64,000 bases of DNA from Nocardioides sp. Soil774 (GTDB lineage Bacteria; Actinomycetota; Actinomycetes; Propionibacteriales; Nocardioidaceae). The position numbers were made by a program, and so were the translations under genes. This document shows positions 43,842-52,442 of this stretch, piece after piece (positions within the stretch are counted from its first letter, which is position 1; every line of letters starts with the position of its first letter). The stretch lies in the NCBI RefSeq assembly GCF_001428125.1, contig NZ_LMSM01000012.1:1-64000 (forward strand), written 5' to 3'. The notes beneath the pieces are model-generated. The model ran no database searches. It had not been told where the DNA came from and was given only the letters and a program-made list of their open reading frames with translations.

Positions 43842-44441
43842 TCACGCCCTGCTCAGCGTGCGGAGCGCGGCACGCAGCAACGCCCCGACGTCGGGCACGT
43901 CACCGGCCTCGGGCGCCACGGCCTCGACCGCCTTCTCCGACTCCTTCGCCGACCAGCCCAGGCCGATGAGACCCTGCTGCACCTGGTCGCGCCACGGCGC
44001 ACCGGTGGGCTGCGCGGCGGTGCCGGGGTGGGTGCCGACCGGGGGGCCGATGCGGTCCTTGAGCTCGAGGATGATGCGCTGGGCGCCCTTCTGGCCGATG
44101 CCCGGCACGCGGGTCAGCGCCTTGACGTCCTCGGTGGTGATGGCCCTGCGCACGTCGTCGGGGCTCATCACCGCGACGATCGCCTGGGCGACCTTGGGGC
44201 CGACGCCCGAGGCGGTCTGCACGATCTCGAAGACCTGCTTCTCGTCCTCGTCGAGGAAGCCGAAGACGGTGAGGCTGTCCTCGCGGACCACCATGCTGGT
44301 GGGGAGCATCGCCTGACGGCCGACGCGCAGCGTGGCGAGGGTGCCGGGGGTGCACATCAGCTCGAGGCCGACCCCGCCGACCTCGAGGACGGCGCTGGTC
44401 AGGGTGACGGCGGCGACCTCGCCGCGGACGAAGGCGATCAT
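43842..44441 (-). CDS. ruvA: Holliday junction DNA-binding protein RuvA
   Basis: The 199-residue protein has an N-terminal OB domain (MIAFVRGEVAAVTLTSAVLE), two helix-hairpin-helix motifs (ASGVGPKVAQAI and VPGIGQKGAQRI) and a C-terminal RuvB-binding domain. RuvA tetramers hold the four-way junction. It starts inside the ruvC stop (ATGA). Confidence 0.96.
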   Translation of the reverse strand: MIAFVRGEVAAVTLTSAVLEVGGVGLELMCTPGTLATLRVGRQAMLPTSMVVREDSLTVFGFLDEDEKQVFEIVQTASGVGPKVAQAIVAVMSPDDVRRAITTEDVKALTRVPGIGQKGAQRIILELKDRIGPPVGTHPGTAAQPTGAPWRDQVQQGLIGLGWSAKESEKAVEAVAPEAGDVPDVGALLRAALRTLSRA

Positions 44442-44980
44442 CGGGTCCTCACGTAGGTGGTGCGTCGGGGGCCGGCCTGGGCGACGGCGGCGTCGAGGCG
44501 TGACTGCGCGGACCCTCGCCACACGTGGGTGATGGCCAGGGCGAGCGCGTCGGCGGCGTCAGCGGGCTTGGGCAGCTCCGGGAGGCGCAGGATGCGCACG
44601 ACCATCGCTCCGACCTGCGCCTTGTCGGCGCGGCCGTTGCCGGAGACCGCCGCTTTGACCTCGCTCGGGGTGTGCATGGCGATGGGCAGCCCCCGGCGTG
44701 CGGCGACGACGAGCGCGATGCCGCTGGCCTGGGCGGTGCCCATGATCGTGCTCACGTCGGAGCGGGCGAAGACCCGCTCGACGGCGACCGCGTCGGGCCG
44801 GTGCTCCTCGATCCAGGCCTCGAGGCCCTTCTCGATGGTGACCAGCCGCTCGGCGACCGGCAGCGACGAGCTGGTGCGCACCACGCCGACGTCGACCATG
44901 GTCAGCGGGCGTCCGACGCTGCCGTCGACGACGCCCACGCCACAGCGCGTCAGGCCGGGGTCGATGCCGAGCACCCGCAC
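44438..44980 (-). CDS. ruvC: Holliday junction endonuclease RuvC
   Basis: The 180-residue RNase H-fold resolvase begins VRVLGIDPGLTRCGVGVVD, with the first catalytic Asp in GIDPG. AVERVFARSDVSTIMGTAQASG carries the catalytic Glu, and KPADAADALALAITH the final acidic pair. The GTG at 44980 has a GGGAGGT Shine-Dalgarno six bases upstream, which fixes the start. It leads the ruvCAB operon, and an SOS box lies about 30 bases upstream. Confidence 0.96.
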   Translation of the reverse strand: MRVLGIDPGLTRCGVGVVDGSVGRPLTMVDVGVVRTSSSLPVAERLVTIEKGLEAWIEEHRPDAVAVERVFARSDVSTIMGTAQASGIALVVAARRGLPIAMHTPSEVKAAVSGNGRADKAQVGAMVVRILRLPELPKPADAADALALAITHVWRGSAQSRLDAAVAQAGPRRTTYVRTR

Positions 44981-45009
44981 GCACGCACCTCCCAGCAGAC
45001 CGGATCCGT

Positions 45010-45025
45010 CCGAACACATGTTCGT
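45010..45025 (-). promoter_or_regulatory. LexA-type SOS box upstream of ruvC
   Basis: CGAAC-ACAT-GTTCG (45011-45024) matches the core of the actinobacterial SOS box, TCGAAC-N4-GTTCGA, with only the outermost base of each arm different. It lies 30 bases before the ruvC start. ruvCAB is a LexA target in mycobacteria, so repression by LexA and induction by DNA damage is expected. Confidence 0.8.
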
Positions 45026-45100
45026 GCGGACACGCTAACCCGCGGCGGGTGCGCGACGGCGTACGACACGCGGCGCGGCGCCGCTTCCGGGCGCGCCCGC

Positions 45101-45172
45101 TGTAACGCCGGGTTGGTGCTTGTAGGCACCCCTCCAGAGCACTAGTAGAACAAGCGTCAACCCGGCGTTACA
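45101..45172. repeat. 72-bp palindromic element, left copy
   Basis: The arms are 45101-45123 and 45150-45172, each 23 bases and complementary except at two adjacent positions, around a 26-base loop. The outer word is TGTAACGCCGGGTTG. The same element, with perfect arms, recurs at 46351-46422. It lies in the 335-base gap between ruvC and the divergent nuclease-like gene. The rest of the gap (45173-45315) shows no clear promoter. Confidence 0.95.
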
Positions 45173-45315
45173 ACCGGGCGTCGCGACCGAGCTCGGGCAC
45201 CGGCCGGGGCGTGCCGGGCCACGAGGCCTGCACAGGCAGCGGGAGTCGGCCGTTGCCCACAGGCGCTCGGCGGACTGGTGGCCGTGTGCACGACATCCGG
45301 ACGAGCCTCGGACGC

Positions 45316-46317
45316 ATGTACCTCCCCGCCTTCGCCCTCCTCCGGCGCCAGCACGGTCTGATCACCCATGCGCAGGCGCTGGAGCTGGTGTCGCACCGGG
45401 GCGACGTATGCCGCCTCGTCCGCGCCGGGAGGCTGGTGCCGGTGCGCCGCGGGGTGCTCGCCGACGCCGACGTGTGGGACGCCGCGGAGCCCTACCGGGA
45501 GAAGCCCCTCCTGCGCATCCGCGCTGCCACCCTCAGCCTGCAGGCGACGTCGTACGCGTTCAGCCACGACTCCTCCTCCATCGCGCTCGAGATGGGCGCC
45601 CCCTCGCCGGAGTCGGCGCTGGTCCACATCAGCCGCGCCAAGGTGCACGGCGACGCGGTACGGGCCGGCATCAAGCACCACCGAGCGCCGTACGTCCGCG
45701 CCGAGGTGGTCGAGGTCGGCGGCCTGCGCGTGCTCGACCCCGCGCGGACCGCCCTCGACATGGCGCGCGAGCACGGGCGGGCCGCCGGCCTCGCAGCGTG
45801 CGACGCCGCGCTCCGGCTCGGCGTGACACGGGATGAGCTCGCGGACGCGTTCGCACGCATGCACTGCTGGCCGGGAAGCACCGTGATGCGCTGGTGCATC
45901 GAGCACGCCGACGCGGGCGCCGAGAGCTACCTCGAGTCCGTGGGTCGCGAGCTCGTGCTCGAGCTGGGTGTCGGCGTGCCGCACACCCAGTTCGGCATCT
46001 CGGACGGGCGCCGCGAGGCCTGGTGCGACATCCGCGTGGGCAGGCACGTCTTCGAGGTCGACGGCTTGCTGAAGTACCCCGACGACCCAGCTGCGGCCCG
46101 GCAGGTGCTGCGCAAGGAGAAGGAGCGGCAGGACTTCCTGGGCGGATTCAAGCTCGGCGTCTCCCGCATCACCGCGTACGACTGCGGAGCGGGTCGGCAG
46201 GCGGCACTGGCGCGGCTGCACCGCGAGCAGTCCGACACCTGCCGCCGGTTCGGGACGTCGATCGACGACCTGGCGCCGTACGTCCTCCCCGCCTCGCGGC
46301 GGCGCCGGAGCGGCTGA
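45316..46317 (+). CDS. AbiEi-like / DUF559 nuclease-fold protein in hairpin-flanked cassette
   Basis: About 333 residues in two parts. Residues 1-60 resemble the AbiEi antitoxin winged helix, with ALLRRQHGLITHAQALEL and VRAGRLVPVRRGVL. Residues 200-285 fit the DUF559/Vsr-like PD-(D/E)xK pattern: E207, D238 in WCDIRV, E247 and D249 in HVFEVDG, K253, then KEKERQDFL. Proteins of this type are abundant in Nocardioides-like genomes, and their role is unknown; nuclease activity is inferred from the residue pattern. It lies between two 72-bp palindromes and splits yebC from ruvC. The start is uncertain: ATG 45316 is taken; GTG 45286 or 45211 would lengthen it. Confidence 0.8.
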   Translation: MYLPAFALLRRQHGLITHAQALELVSHRGDVCRLVRAGRLVPVRRGVLADADVWDAAEPYREKPLLRIRAATLSLQATSYAFSHDSSSIALEMGAPSPESALVHISRAKVHGDAVRAGIKHHRAPYVRAEVVEVGGLRVLDPARTALDMAREHGRAAGLAACDAALRLGVTRDELADAFARMHCWPGSTVMRWCIEHADAGAESYLESVGRELVLELGVGVPHTQFGISDGRREAWCDIRVGRHVFEVDGLLKYPDDPAAARQVLRKEKERQDFLGGFKLGVSRITAYDCGAGRQAALARLHREQSDTCRRFGTSIDDLAPYVLPASRRRRSG

Positions 46318-46350
46318 GCCGTGGGAAGGCTGGCCTCCGGCGACTCCCGA

Positions 46351-46422
46351 TGTAACGCCGGGTTGATGCTTGTAGGCCACCCCGTAGAACATGGGTAGAA
46401 CAAGCATCAACCCGGCGTTACA
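46351..46422. repeat. 72-bp palindromic element, right copy
   Basis: The arms 46351-46373 and 46400-46422 are perfect reverse complements around a 26-base loop. The loop contains the word GTAGAACA, which also spans the start of the right arm (46384 and 46395). The element is the same length and layout as 45101-45172. It lies between the convergent stops of the nuclease-like gene and yebC, so it might also act as a two-way terminator. Confidence 0.95.
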
Positions 46423-46452
46423 GCGGCTGGCGGATCAGCTGGCCGACCCGGC

Positions 46453-47226
46453 TCAGGCGTCGGCGGCCTCGAGCTCGGCGAGGACGTCGGCGGGGATGTC
46501 CACGTTGGTGAAGACGTCCTGCACGTCGTCGAGGTCCTCGAGGACGTCGACGAGGTGCATCACCTTGCCGGCGCCGTCGGCGTCGACCGGGATCTCGAGG
46601 CTGGCGACGAACTCCACGTCGGCGGAGTCGTAGTCGATGCCCGCGTCCTGGAGCGCCGTGCGGACGGCGACCACGTCGGTGGCCTCGCTCTGCACCTGGA
46701 AGGCCTCGTCGAGGTCGTTGACCTCCTCGGCGCCGGCGTCGAGGGTCGCCTCGAGCACGTCGTCCTCGGTGACCTCACGGTCCTCCTGGACCTTGGGCAC
46801 CATGACGACGCCCTTGCGGGCGAACAGGCGCGAGACCGAGCCGGGGTCGGCCATGGTGCCGCCGTTGCGGGTGACGGCGGTGCGGACCTCCATCGCGGCA
46901 CGGTTGGTGTTGTCGGTGAGGCACTCGACGAGGATCGCGACGCCCTGGGGGCCGTAGACCTCGTAGGAGATCGACTTGTAGTCGACCCCACCCGACTCGG
47001 CGCCGGAGCCGCGCTTGAGCGCGGAGTCGATGTTCTTGTTGGGGACCGAGCTCTTCTTGGCCTTCTGGATCGCGTCGTAGAGCGTGGGGTTGCCGGCGGG
47101 GTCGCCGCCACCCTGCTTGGCCGCCACCTCGATGTTCTTGATGAGCTTCGCGAAGAGCTTGCCGCGCTTGGCGTCGATCGCGGCCTTCTTGTGCTTGGTC
47201 GTTGCCCACTTGGAGTGGCCTGACAT
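46453..47226 (-). CDS. yebC: YebC/PmpR family translation or transcription regulator
   Basis: The 257-residue protein starts MSGHSKWATTKHKKAAIDAKRGKLFAKLIK, the family signature, and has the GGDPAGNPTLYDAI and FARKGVVMVPK segments plus an acidic C-terminal end. YebC-type proteins were described as transcription regulators; recent work links them to relief of ribosome stalling at proline runs. The ATG at 47226 has an AGAGGG Shine-Dalgarno. It is normally next to ruvC. Confidence 0.95.
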   Translation of the reverse strand: MSGHSKWATTKHKKAAIDAKRGKLFAKLIKNIEVAAKQGGGDPAGNPTLYDAIQKAKKSSVPNKNIDSALKRGSGAESGGVDYKSISYEVYGPQGVAILVECLTDNTNRAAMEVRTAVTRNGGTMADPGSVSRLFARKGVVMVPKVQEDREVTEDDVLEATLDAGAEEVNDLDEAFQVQSEATDVVAVRTALQDAGIDYDSADVEFVASLEIPVDADGAGKVMHLVDVLEDLDDVQDVFTNVDIPADVLAELEAADA

Positions 47227-47274
47227 GAGTCCCTCTATCTGTCGCGTGGATCTGTCGCGGGTGGTGTCGGTGCG

Positions 47275-47883
47275 TCAGCGGGCCGAGCGGACCAGGTCCA
47301 CGAACATGCCGTGGACGCGGTCGTCGCTGCCGACCTCGGGATGGAACGAGGTCGCCATCAGGGGGCCTTGACGGACCGCCACGATCCTACCCGTGGCCGG
47401 ACCGGTCTCCACGCGCGCGAGCACCTCGACGTCGTCGTCCACGGCCTCCACCCACGGCGCCCGGATGAAGACCGCGCGCACCGGGTCGACCAGCCCGTCG
47501 AGGTGGAGGTCCTCCTCGAAGGAGTCGACCTGGCGGCCGAACGCGTTGCGCCGCACGGTGATGTGCAGGCCGCCGATCGTCTCCTGGCCGGCGGCGCCGT
47601 CCTCGATCCGGTCGGCCAGCAGGATCATCCCGGCGCAGGTGCCGAAGGCCGGCAGGCCGTCGCGCACGGCCTCGCGCAGCGGCTCGAGCAGGTCGAAGAT
47701 GCGGGCCAGCTTGACCATGGTGGTGGACTCCCCGCCCGGGAGGACCAGGCCGTCGCACGCGGCGAGCTCGGCGGGGCGACGTACGGGGACGGGGTCGGCG
47801 CCCAGCGACCGCAGGGCTGCGAGGTGCTCGCGGACGTCTCCCTGGAGGGCGAGGACGCCGATGACGGGCTGGGCGGCAGGCAC
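47275..47883 (-). CDS. pdxT: Pyridoxal 5'-phosphate synthase glutaminase subunit
   Basis: The 202-residue class I glutaminase supplies ammonia to PdxS. The GGES motif is at 50-53, the nucleophile C83 is in GTCAGMILLAD, and SFHPEV carries the catalytic His and Glu. The GTG at 47883 follows a TACCCT box by six bases. Its partner pdxS lies 1.2 kb away, with an unrelated gene between. Confidence 0.95.
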   Translation of the reverse strand: MPAAQPVIGVLALQGDVREHLAALRSLGADPVPVRRPAELAACDGLVLPGGESTTMVKLARIFDLLEPLREAVRDGLPAFGTCAGMILLADRIEDGAAGQETIGGLHITVRRNAFGRQVDSFEEDLHLDGLVDPVRAVFIRAPWVEAVDDDVEVLARVETGPATGRIVAVRQGPLMATSFHPEVGSDDRVHGMFVDLVRSAR

Positions 47884-47889
47884 ACAGGG

Positions 47890-47895
47890 AGGGTA
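47890..47895 (-). promoter_or_regulatory. Leaderless -10 box for pdxT
   Basis: TACCCT on the minus strand ends six bases before the pdxT GTG at 47883. Its mirror partner for the divergent hydrolase gene is at 47938-47943. Confidence 0.55.
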
Positions 47896-47937
47896 GGACC
47901 GCCGGGTCGCCGCACGTCAGGCGGGTCGCGGCAGCCC

Positions 47938-47943
47938 TATCCT
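47938..47943 (+). promoter_or_regulatory. Leaderless -10 box for the serine hydrolase gene
   Basis: TATCCT ends six bases before the ATG at 47950, with no Shine-Dalgarno between. Confidence 0.6.
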
Positions 47944-47949
47944 CGACCC

Positions 47950-49077
47950 ATGCGCACCCGCCGCCTCGCAGCCCTGCTGGCGCTGGCCGCCGTCCTCGCC
48001 TCGACGGCGTACGCCACCCCGGCCGCGCCGGCGTCCTACGCCTCGTCGCCAGCGCCGGCCCGGGTCGACGGCTGGCCCACCGCCTCCCCCTCCTCGCTCG
48101 GCCTGCGAGGCAGCGCCCTGCGTGAGGGCGCAGCCGAGGCCAGGCGCCTGGGGTCGACCTGCTTCGCGGTGCTGCGCCGCGGCCGGCTGGCGCGCGACTG
48201 GAACTTCGGCACCGGCCGCGACGTGCCGCGCGAGGTCTTCTCGATCACCAAGTCCGTCACCAGCACCTTGGTGGGCATCGCGGTGCGCGACGGCGACCTG
48301 CGTCTCGACGACCGGGTCTCGCGCTACGTCCCGCAGTGGCGCGGCACCGCCTCGGAGACGGTGACGGTGCGCAACCTGCTGTCCAACGACAGCGGCCGGT
48401 TCTGGTCGCTGGAGACCGACTACGGCGGGCTGCTGCGCGCGCGGAGCCGGACGAGGTACGCCGTCGGCCTCCCCCAGCAGTACGCCCCCGGCAGCGCCTG
48501 GGCGTACAACAACGCCGCCATCCAGGTGCTCGAGCCGGTGCTCGAGGAGGCGACCGGGATGCCGGTCGAGAGGTTCGCCCGCGAGCGCCTCTTCGAGCCG
48601 CTCGGGATGAGGCACTCGACCTTCATCACCGACCGCGCCGACGACGCCGCGGTCTTCTACGGCCTGCACACCACGTGCCTCGACCTGGCGCGGCTGGGCT
48701 CGCTCTACCTCGGGCGCGGCGAGGTGGGTGGCGCCCGCCTGCTGGACAAGGGCTACGTCGAGCGGGCCGTCGGTCGCTCCTCCACCGTGCACAACGCCGC
48801 CTACGGCTACCTGTGGTGGCTCAACCGGCCCGGGCCGATCCGCGGGGCGACCGACCCGGTGGACGCGCAGGGCCAACCCCTGCGCCCGGTCACGGGGCAG
48901 CTCGCGGACTTCGCACCGGACGACCTCTACGCAGCGCTGGGCTTCGGCGGCCAGGTGCTGCTGGTGGACCCGTCGACACGGACCATGGTGATACGCCTCG
49001 GCCTCCCCGCCCAGCCGGGCGAGGAGGCCTACGGGTTCACCCACGCCGCCGGTGTGCTGACCGACGCCGTGCGATGA
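47950..49077 (+). CDS. Secreted serine hydrolase, class C beta-lactamase fold
   Basis: The 375-residue protein has a Sec-type signal peptide (MRTRRLAALLALAAVLASTAYA). The SxxK motif is SITK at 98-101 with nucleophile S98, the YxN motif is Y186-N188 in AWAYNN, and a GFGGQ loop stands in the KTG position. This fits penicillin-binding protein-like esterases and peptidases as well as beta-lactamases; the substrate is unknown. It lies on the opposite strand between pdxT and pdxS and stops three bases before the pdxS stop. Confidence 0.9.
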   Translation: MRTRRLAALLALAAVLASTAYATPAAPASYASSPAPARVDGWPTASPSSLGLRGSALREGAAEARRLGSTCFAVLRRGRLARDWNFGTGRDVPREVFSITKSVTSTLVGIAVRDGDLRLDDRVSRYVPQWRGTASETVTVRNLLSNDSGRFWSLETDYGGLLRARSRTRYAVGLPQQYAPGSAWAYNNAAIQVLEPVLEEATGMPVERFARERLFEPLGMRHSTFITDRADDAAVFYGLHTTCLDLARLGSLYLGRGEVGGARLLDKGYVERAVGRSSTVHNAAYGYLWWLNRPGPIRGATDPVDAQGQPLRPVTGQLADFAPDDLYAALGFGGQVLLVDPSTRTMVIRLGLPAQPGEEAYGFTHAAGVLTDAVR

Positions 49078-49080
49078 GGA

Positions 49081-50013
<933 letters not shown>

Positions 50014-50019
50014 GGCCCA

Positions 50020-50025
50020 ATCGTA
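50020..50025 (-). promoter_or_regulatory. Leaderless -10 box for pdxS
   Basis: TACGAT on the minus strand ends six bases before the pdxS ATG at 50013. This box decides between two in-frame starts. Confidence 0.65.
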
Positions 50026-50091
50026 GTGCGGGCTCATCCCAAAGGATGCACCGGGCCGGGCCCTCGACCAGGCCCTCGATCAGGCCACCGC

Positions 50092-50715
50092 TCAGGCCTG
50101 CGCGGCCGCCCGCGCGAGCGCCTGACGGCGTACGACCCAGACGCGCTGCACGACCGTCACGGTGGCGGCCACGGCCAGCGCCCACAGCGCGACGTCGAGC
50201 AGGATCCAGAGGTCGAGCACGTCGGCGAAGAAGGCCGGGACGAGCATGCCGACGAGGCGGTCTGGCCGCTCGGCGATGCCGACCTTGGCGTCGTAGTGGA
50301 GGTGGTCGGCCTTGGCGCGGGCGTACGACGTCACCGCGCCCATGACCAGGATGACCAGGCACAGCACGAGGTAGAGGTGGCTCTCGCGCTGCCAGGCGAA
50401 GAAGAGCGCCAGGCCGGCGAACAGCGCGCCGTCGGCGATGCGGTCGAGCGTGGAGTCGAGGAAGGCGCCGAAGTCGTCGGTGCGACCGGTCTTGCGGGCC
50501 ATGGCGCCGTCGATGAGGTCGCTGAAGACGAACGCGGTGATGAACAGCACGCCCTCCCACACCATCCCGCGCGGGAAGAAGAACAGCGCCCCGAAGCTCA
50601 CCCCGAGGGTGCCGACCAGCGTCACCACGTCGGGACTGATGCCCAGTCGGACGAAGAGGTTGACGAAGGGGGCGAGCATGACGCCCTGCCAGAACTGCTT
50701 GAACCTGTCGAGCAC
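50092..50715 (-). CDS. pgsA: CDP-alcohol phosphatidyltransferase (phosphatidylinositol phosphate synthase type)
   Basis: The 207-residue membrane enzyme has the full CDP-alcohol transferase motif: D66, D69-G, A73-R74, G83, D87 and D91 in DLIDGAMARKTGRTDDFGAFLDSTLDR, read in two pieces. Its size and closeness to the HIT and thrS genes match the actinobacterial phosphatidylinositol phosphate synthase, which joins CDP-diacylglycerol and inositol 1-phosphate. The patA and pimA genes that usually follow it are absent here. The GTG follows a TAGCCT box by six bases. Confidence 0.88.
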   Translation of the reverse strand: MLDRFKQFWQGVMLAPFVNLFVRLGISPDVVTLVGTLGVSFGALFFFPRGMVWEGVLFITAFVFSDLIDGAMARKTGRTDDFGAFLDSTLDRIADGALFAGLALFFAWQRESHLYLVLCLVILVMGAVTSYARAKADHLHYDAKVGIAERPDRLVGMLVPAFFADVLDLWILLDVALWALAVAATVTVVQRVWVVRRQALARAAAQA

Positions 50716-50721
50716 GGCCGC

Positions 50722-50727
50722 AGGCTA
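50722..50727 (-). promoter_or_regulatory. Leaderless -10 box for pgsA
   Basis: TAGCCT on the minus strand ends six bases before the GTG at 50715 and overlaps the end of the methyltransferase gene by three bases. Confidence 0.45.
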
Positions 50728-51429
50728 CCGGTCGCGCTGCTCGACCGGACGCGCACGGAAGGCGAAGGCCATGTAGGACAGGTCGCCGATGACCCGCGCC
50801 ACGACCCGGGAGGTGCGGGGGAACCGGGCGTTGCCCATCGCCACGACGGGCACGAAGGTGTCGACCTCGTAGCCCGCGGAGGCGAAGAGGTCGTGCGCGC
50901 TGGAGCGCGTGAAGAACCGCAGGTGGGTGCGGTCGAGGAGCCCGGAGTCGACGTAGTCGAAGCGCCCGCGCAGGGCGAGGTCGACGAGGAACGGCAGGTG
51001 CCGGACGTTGGGCAGCTCGCCCACGATGACGCCACCCGGGGCGAGGCGCTCCCGCGTGACCCGCAGCGCCTGCCACGGGTCGACCATGTGCTCGAGGACG
51101 TGGTTGAAGCTGACGCAGTCGAACGTGCCCGGCACGTCGTCCAGCGCGTCGGGGTAGAAGCCCTGCGCGACGCCGGTCAGCCGGGTCGCCGCGGTCTGGG
51201 CGTCGAGGTCGTGCGGCTCGACCCCCCAGACCTCGCGACCCTCGCGCCGGGCCATCAGGGCCGCCCCGAAGGAGCCGTCGTTGCAGCCCACGTCGAGGAC
51301 GCGCGCGGCAGTGGGCGGGACGAGGTCGGCGACGTGGGTGCGCGACTCGGACCAGTACGGCGAGTCCACGCCCTGGAAGGCCTCGGTCACCGGCCGGTCG
51401 GGATCGGGACGGGCCGCTCGATCGGTCAT
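50725..51429 (-). CDS. Class I SAM-dependent methyltransferase
   Basis: The 234-residue protein has motif I VLDVGCNDGSFGAAL, the acidic loop GVEPHD, FDCVSFNHVLEHMVDP and LAPGGVIVGELPN, as in UbiE/methyltransferase-11-type enzymes. Its C-terminal part (DRTHLRFFTRSSAHDLFASAGYE) resembles enzymes that act on cell-surface glycans or lipids. The substrate is unknown. It lies between the inositol phosphatase-like gene and pgsA and has its own -10 box. Confidence 0.88.
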   Translation of the reverse strand: MTDRAARPDPDRPVTEAFQGVDSPYWSESRTHVADLVPPTAARVLDVGCNDGSFGAALMARREGREVWGVEPHDLDAQTAATRLTGVAQGFYPDALDDVPGTFDCVSFNHVLEHMVDPWQALRVTRERLAPGGVIVGELPNVRHLPFLVDLALRGRFDYVDSGLLDRTHLRFFTRSSAHDLFASAGYEVDTFVPVVAMGNARFPRTSRVVARVIGDLSYMAFAFRARPVEQRDR

Positions 51430-51436
51430 GGCCCGA

Positions 51437-51442
51437 ACCCTA
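51437..51442 (-). promoter_or_regulatory. Leaderless -10 box for the methyltransferase gene
   Basis: TAGGGT on the minus strand ends seven bases before the ATG at 51429 and overlaps the end of the phosphatase gene. Confidence 0.55.
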
Positions 51443-52228
51443 GTGTGCCGGCGGCCGGGTCCCGAGCAGCGCTGCCCGGACGTCGTCGACCGCCTCGGCC
51501 GCACCCGTGACGGTCCAGTCGACGCCGGCCGCGCGGACGACGACCGAGTGGCCCCCCGCGCCCCGGACGATCGCCGCGCCCGGGAGCCGGTCCCAGTCGG
51601 CGACCGAGTGCTGGAACAGCACGTCCCACTGACCCGACGCGATCGCCATGCAGTCCATCGTCCCCGAGCCGAGCATCCGCAGCGTGCCGACCTCACCGAG
51701 GGCGCGCGCGAACGCCTCGCCCACCTCGCTGGCGTAGAACGGCGGGTGCAGGTAGGTCACGGCGCAACGTGCCTCGCGAGGGGTCGCGGGCAGGGGCGCG
51801 AGCGGCGTACGGTCGCAGGTGCTGGGCAGGTCGGGGCCACCCACCCACGTGCGCAGGGACGCGGGGTGGTGCACCGCGCCGAGCAGCACGTCGGCCTCGT
51901 CGTGGAGCGCGATCGCGCTGCACCACCAGTCGCTGCCGCGGGAGAAGTTGTAGGTGCCGTCGACGGGGTCGATCACCCAGGTGCGACCCGAGGTGCCGGG
52001 TCGCGAGGTGCCCTCCTCCCCCACGATCGCGTCGTCGGGACGCTCCGCGGCGAGCTGCTGGACGATGAGCCGCTCGGCCGCGGTGTCGGCCTGGGTGACG
52101 ATGTCTGAGGCGCTGGTCTTCTGCTCGATGTCCAGGCCCTCGGCGCGGATGCGCGCCGCGAGGAGACCGGCCTCGCGCACCAGGTCGGCTGCGAGGGCGG
52201 CGTCGGCGGCCAGGCGGGCGTCATCCAT
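51440..52228 (-). CDS. Inositol monophosphatase family enzyme
   Basis: The 262-residue metal-dependent phosphatase has the metal-binding motifs VGEEG, DPVDGTYNF and HSVADWDRLPG, with a QKTSASDIVTQAD N-terminal segment. The family includes inositol-1-phosphatase and histidinol-phosphatase (HisN). Nearness to pgsA, which needs inositol phosphate, would suit the first; the sequence alone does not decide. The ATG at 52228 follows a TACCGT box by seven bases. Confidence 0.88.
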   Translation of the reverse strand: MDDARLAADAALAADLVREAGLLAARIRAEGLDIEQKTSASDIVTQADTAAERLIVQQLAAERPDDAIVGEEGTSRPGTSGRTWVIDPVDGTYNFSRGSDWWCSAIALHDEADVLLGAVHHPASLRTWVGGPDLPSTCDRTPLAPLPATPREARCAVTYLHPPFYASEVGEAFARALGEVGTLRMLGSGTMDCMAIASGQWDVLFQHSVADWDRLPGAAIVRGAGGHSVVVRAAGVDWTVTGAAEAVDDVRAALLGTRPPAH

Positions 52229-52235
52229 GCCCGCC

Positions 52236-52241
52236 ACGGTA
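52236..52241 (-). promoter_or_regulatory. Leaderless -10 box for the inositol phosphatase-like gene
   Basis: TACCGT on the minus strand ends seven bases before the ATG at 52228, within the divergent gap shared with the 45-residue gene. Confidence 0.6.
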
Positions 52242-52301
52242 GTGCGCAGGCGTAGTGTGGCAAGACGGAGCCAACCAGGCTTCCGATGCAGGGAGCGCCC
52301 G

Positions 52302-52439
52302 ATGAGCGACAAGTCGCCACGGCAGGGAATGTCCAAGAAGTCAGGCAAGTCGATCAAGGAGAAGCGTGCCGACAAGCACGCGAAGGCCGACGCAGCCAAG
52401 CAGGTGGTCCCGGAAGCGCACCCGCAGCGCAAGAAGTGA
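52302..52439 (+). CDS. 45-residue lysine-rich protein
   Basis: The short protein starts MSDKSPRQGMSKKSGKSIKE and is about one quarter lysine, predicted helical and strongly basic. Similar short SKKSGKSLKEKRA-type proteins recur in actinobacteria, with no known function; binding to nucleic acid or ribosomes is possible. AGGGAGCG about five bases before the ATG acts as Shine-Dalgarno. It is convergent with the HIT gene, with three bases between the stops. Confidence 0.75.
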   Translation: MSDKSPRQGMSKKSGKSIKEKRADKHAKADAAKQVVPEAHPQRKK

Positions 52440-52442
52440 GTC

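Noticed and set aside
45101..46422. The two 72-bp repeats as a CRISPR array
   Set aside because: There are only two copies, 1250 bases apart, each internally palindromic with a whole gene between them. There is no regular spacer series.
46351..46422. The palindromes as ordinary rho-independent terminators only
   Set aside because: The right copy could act as one, but the left copy lies between divergent starts and the same 72-bp sequence is reused, so termination alone does not explain them.
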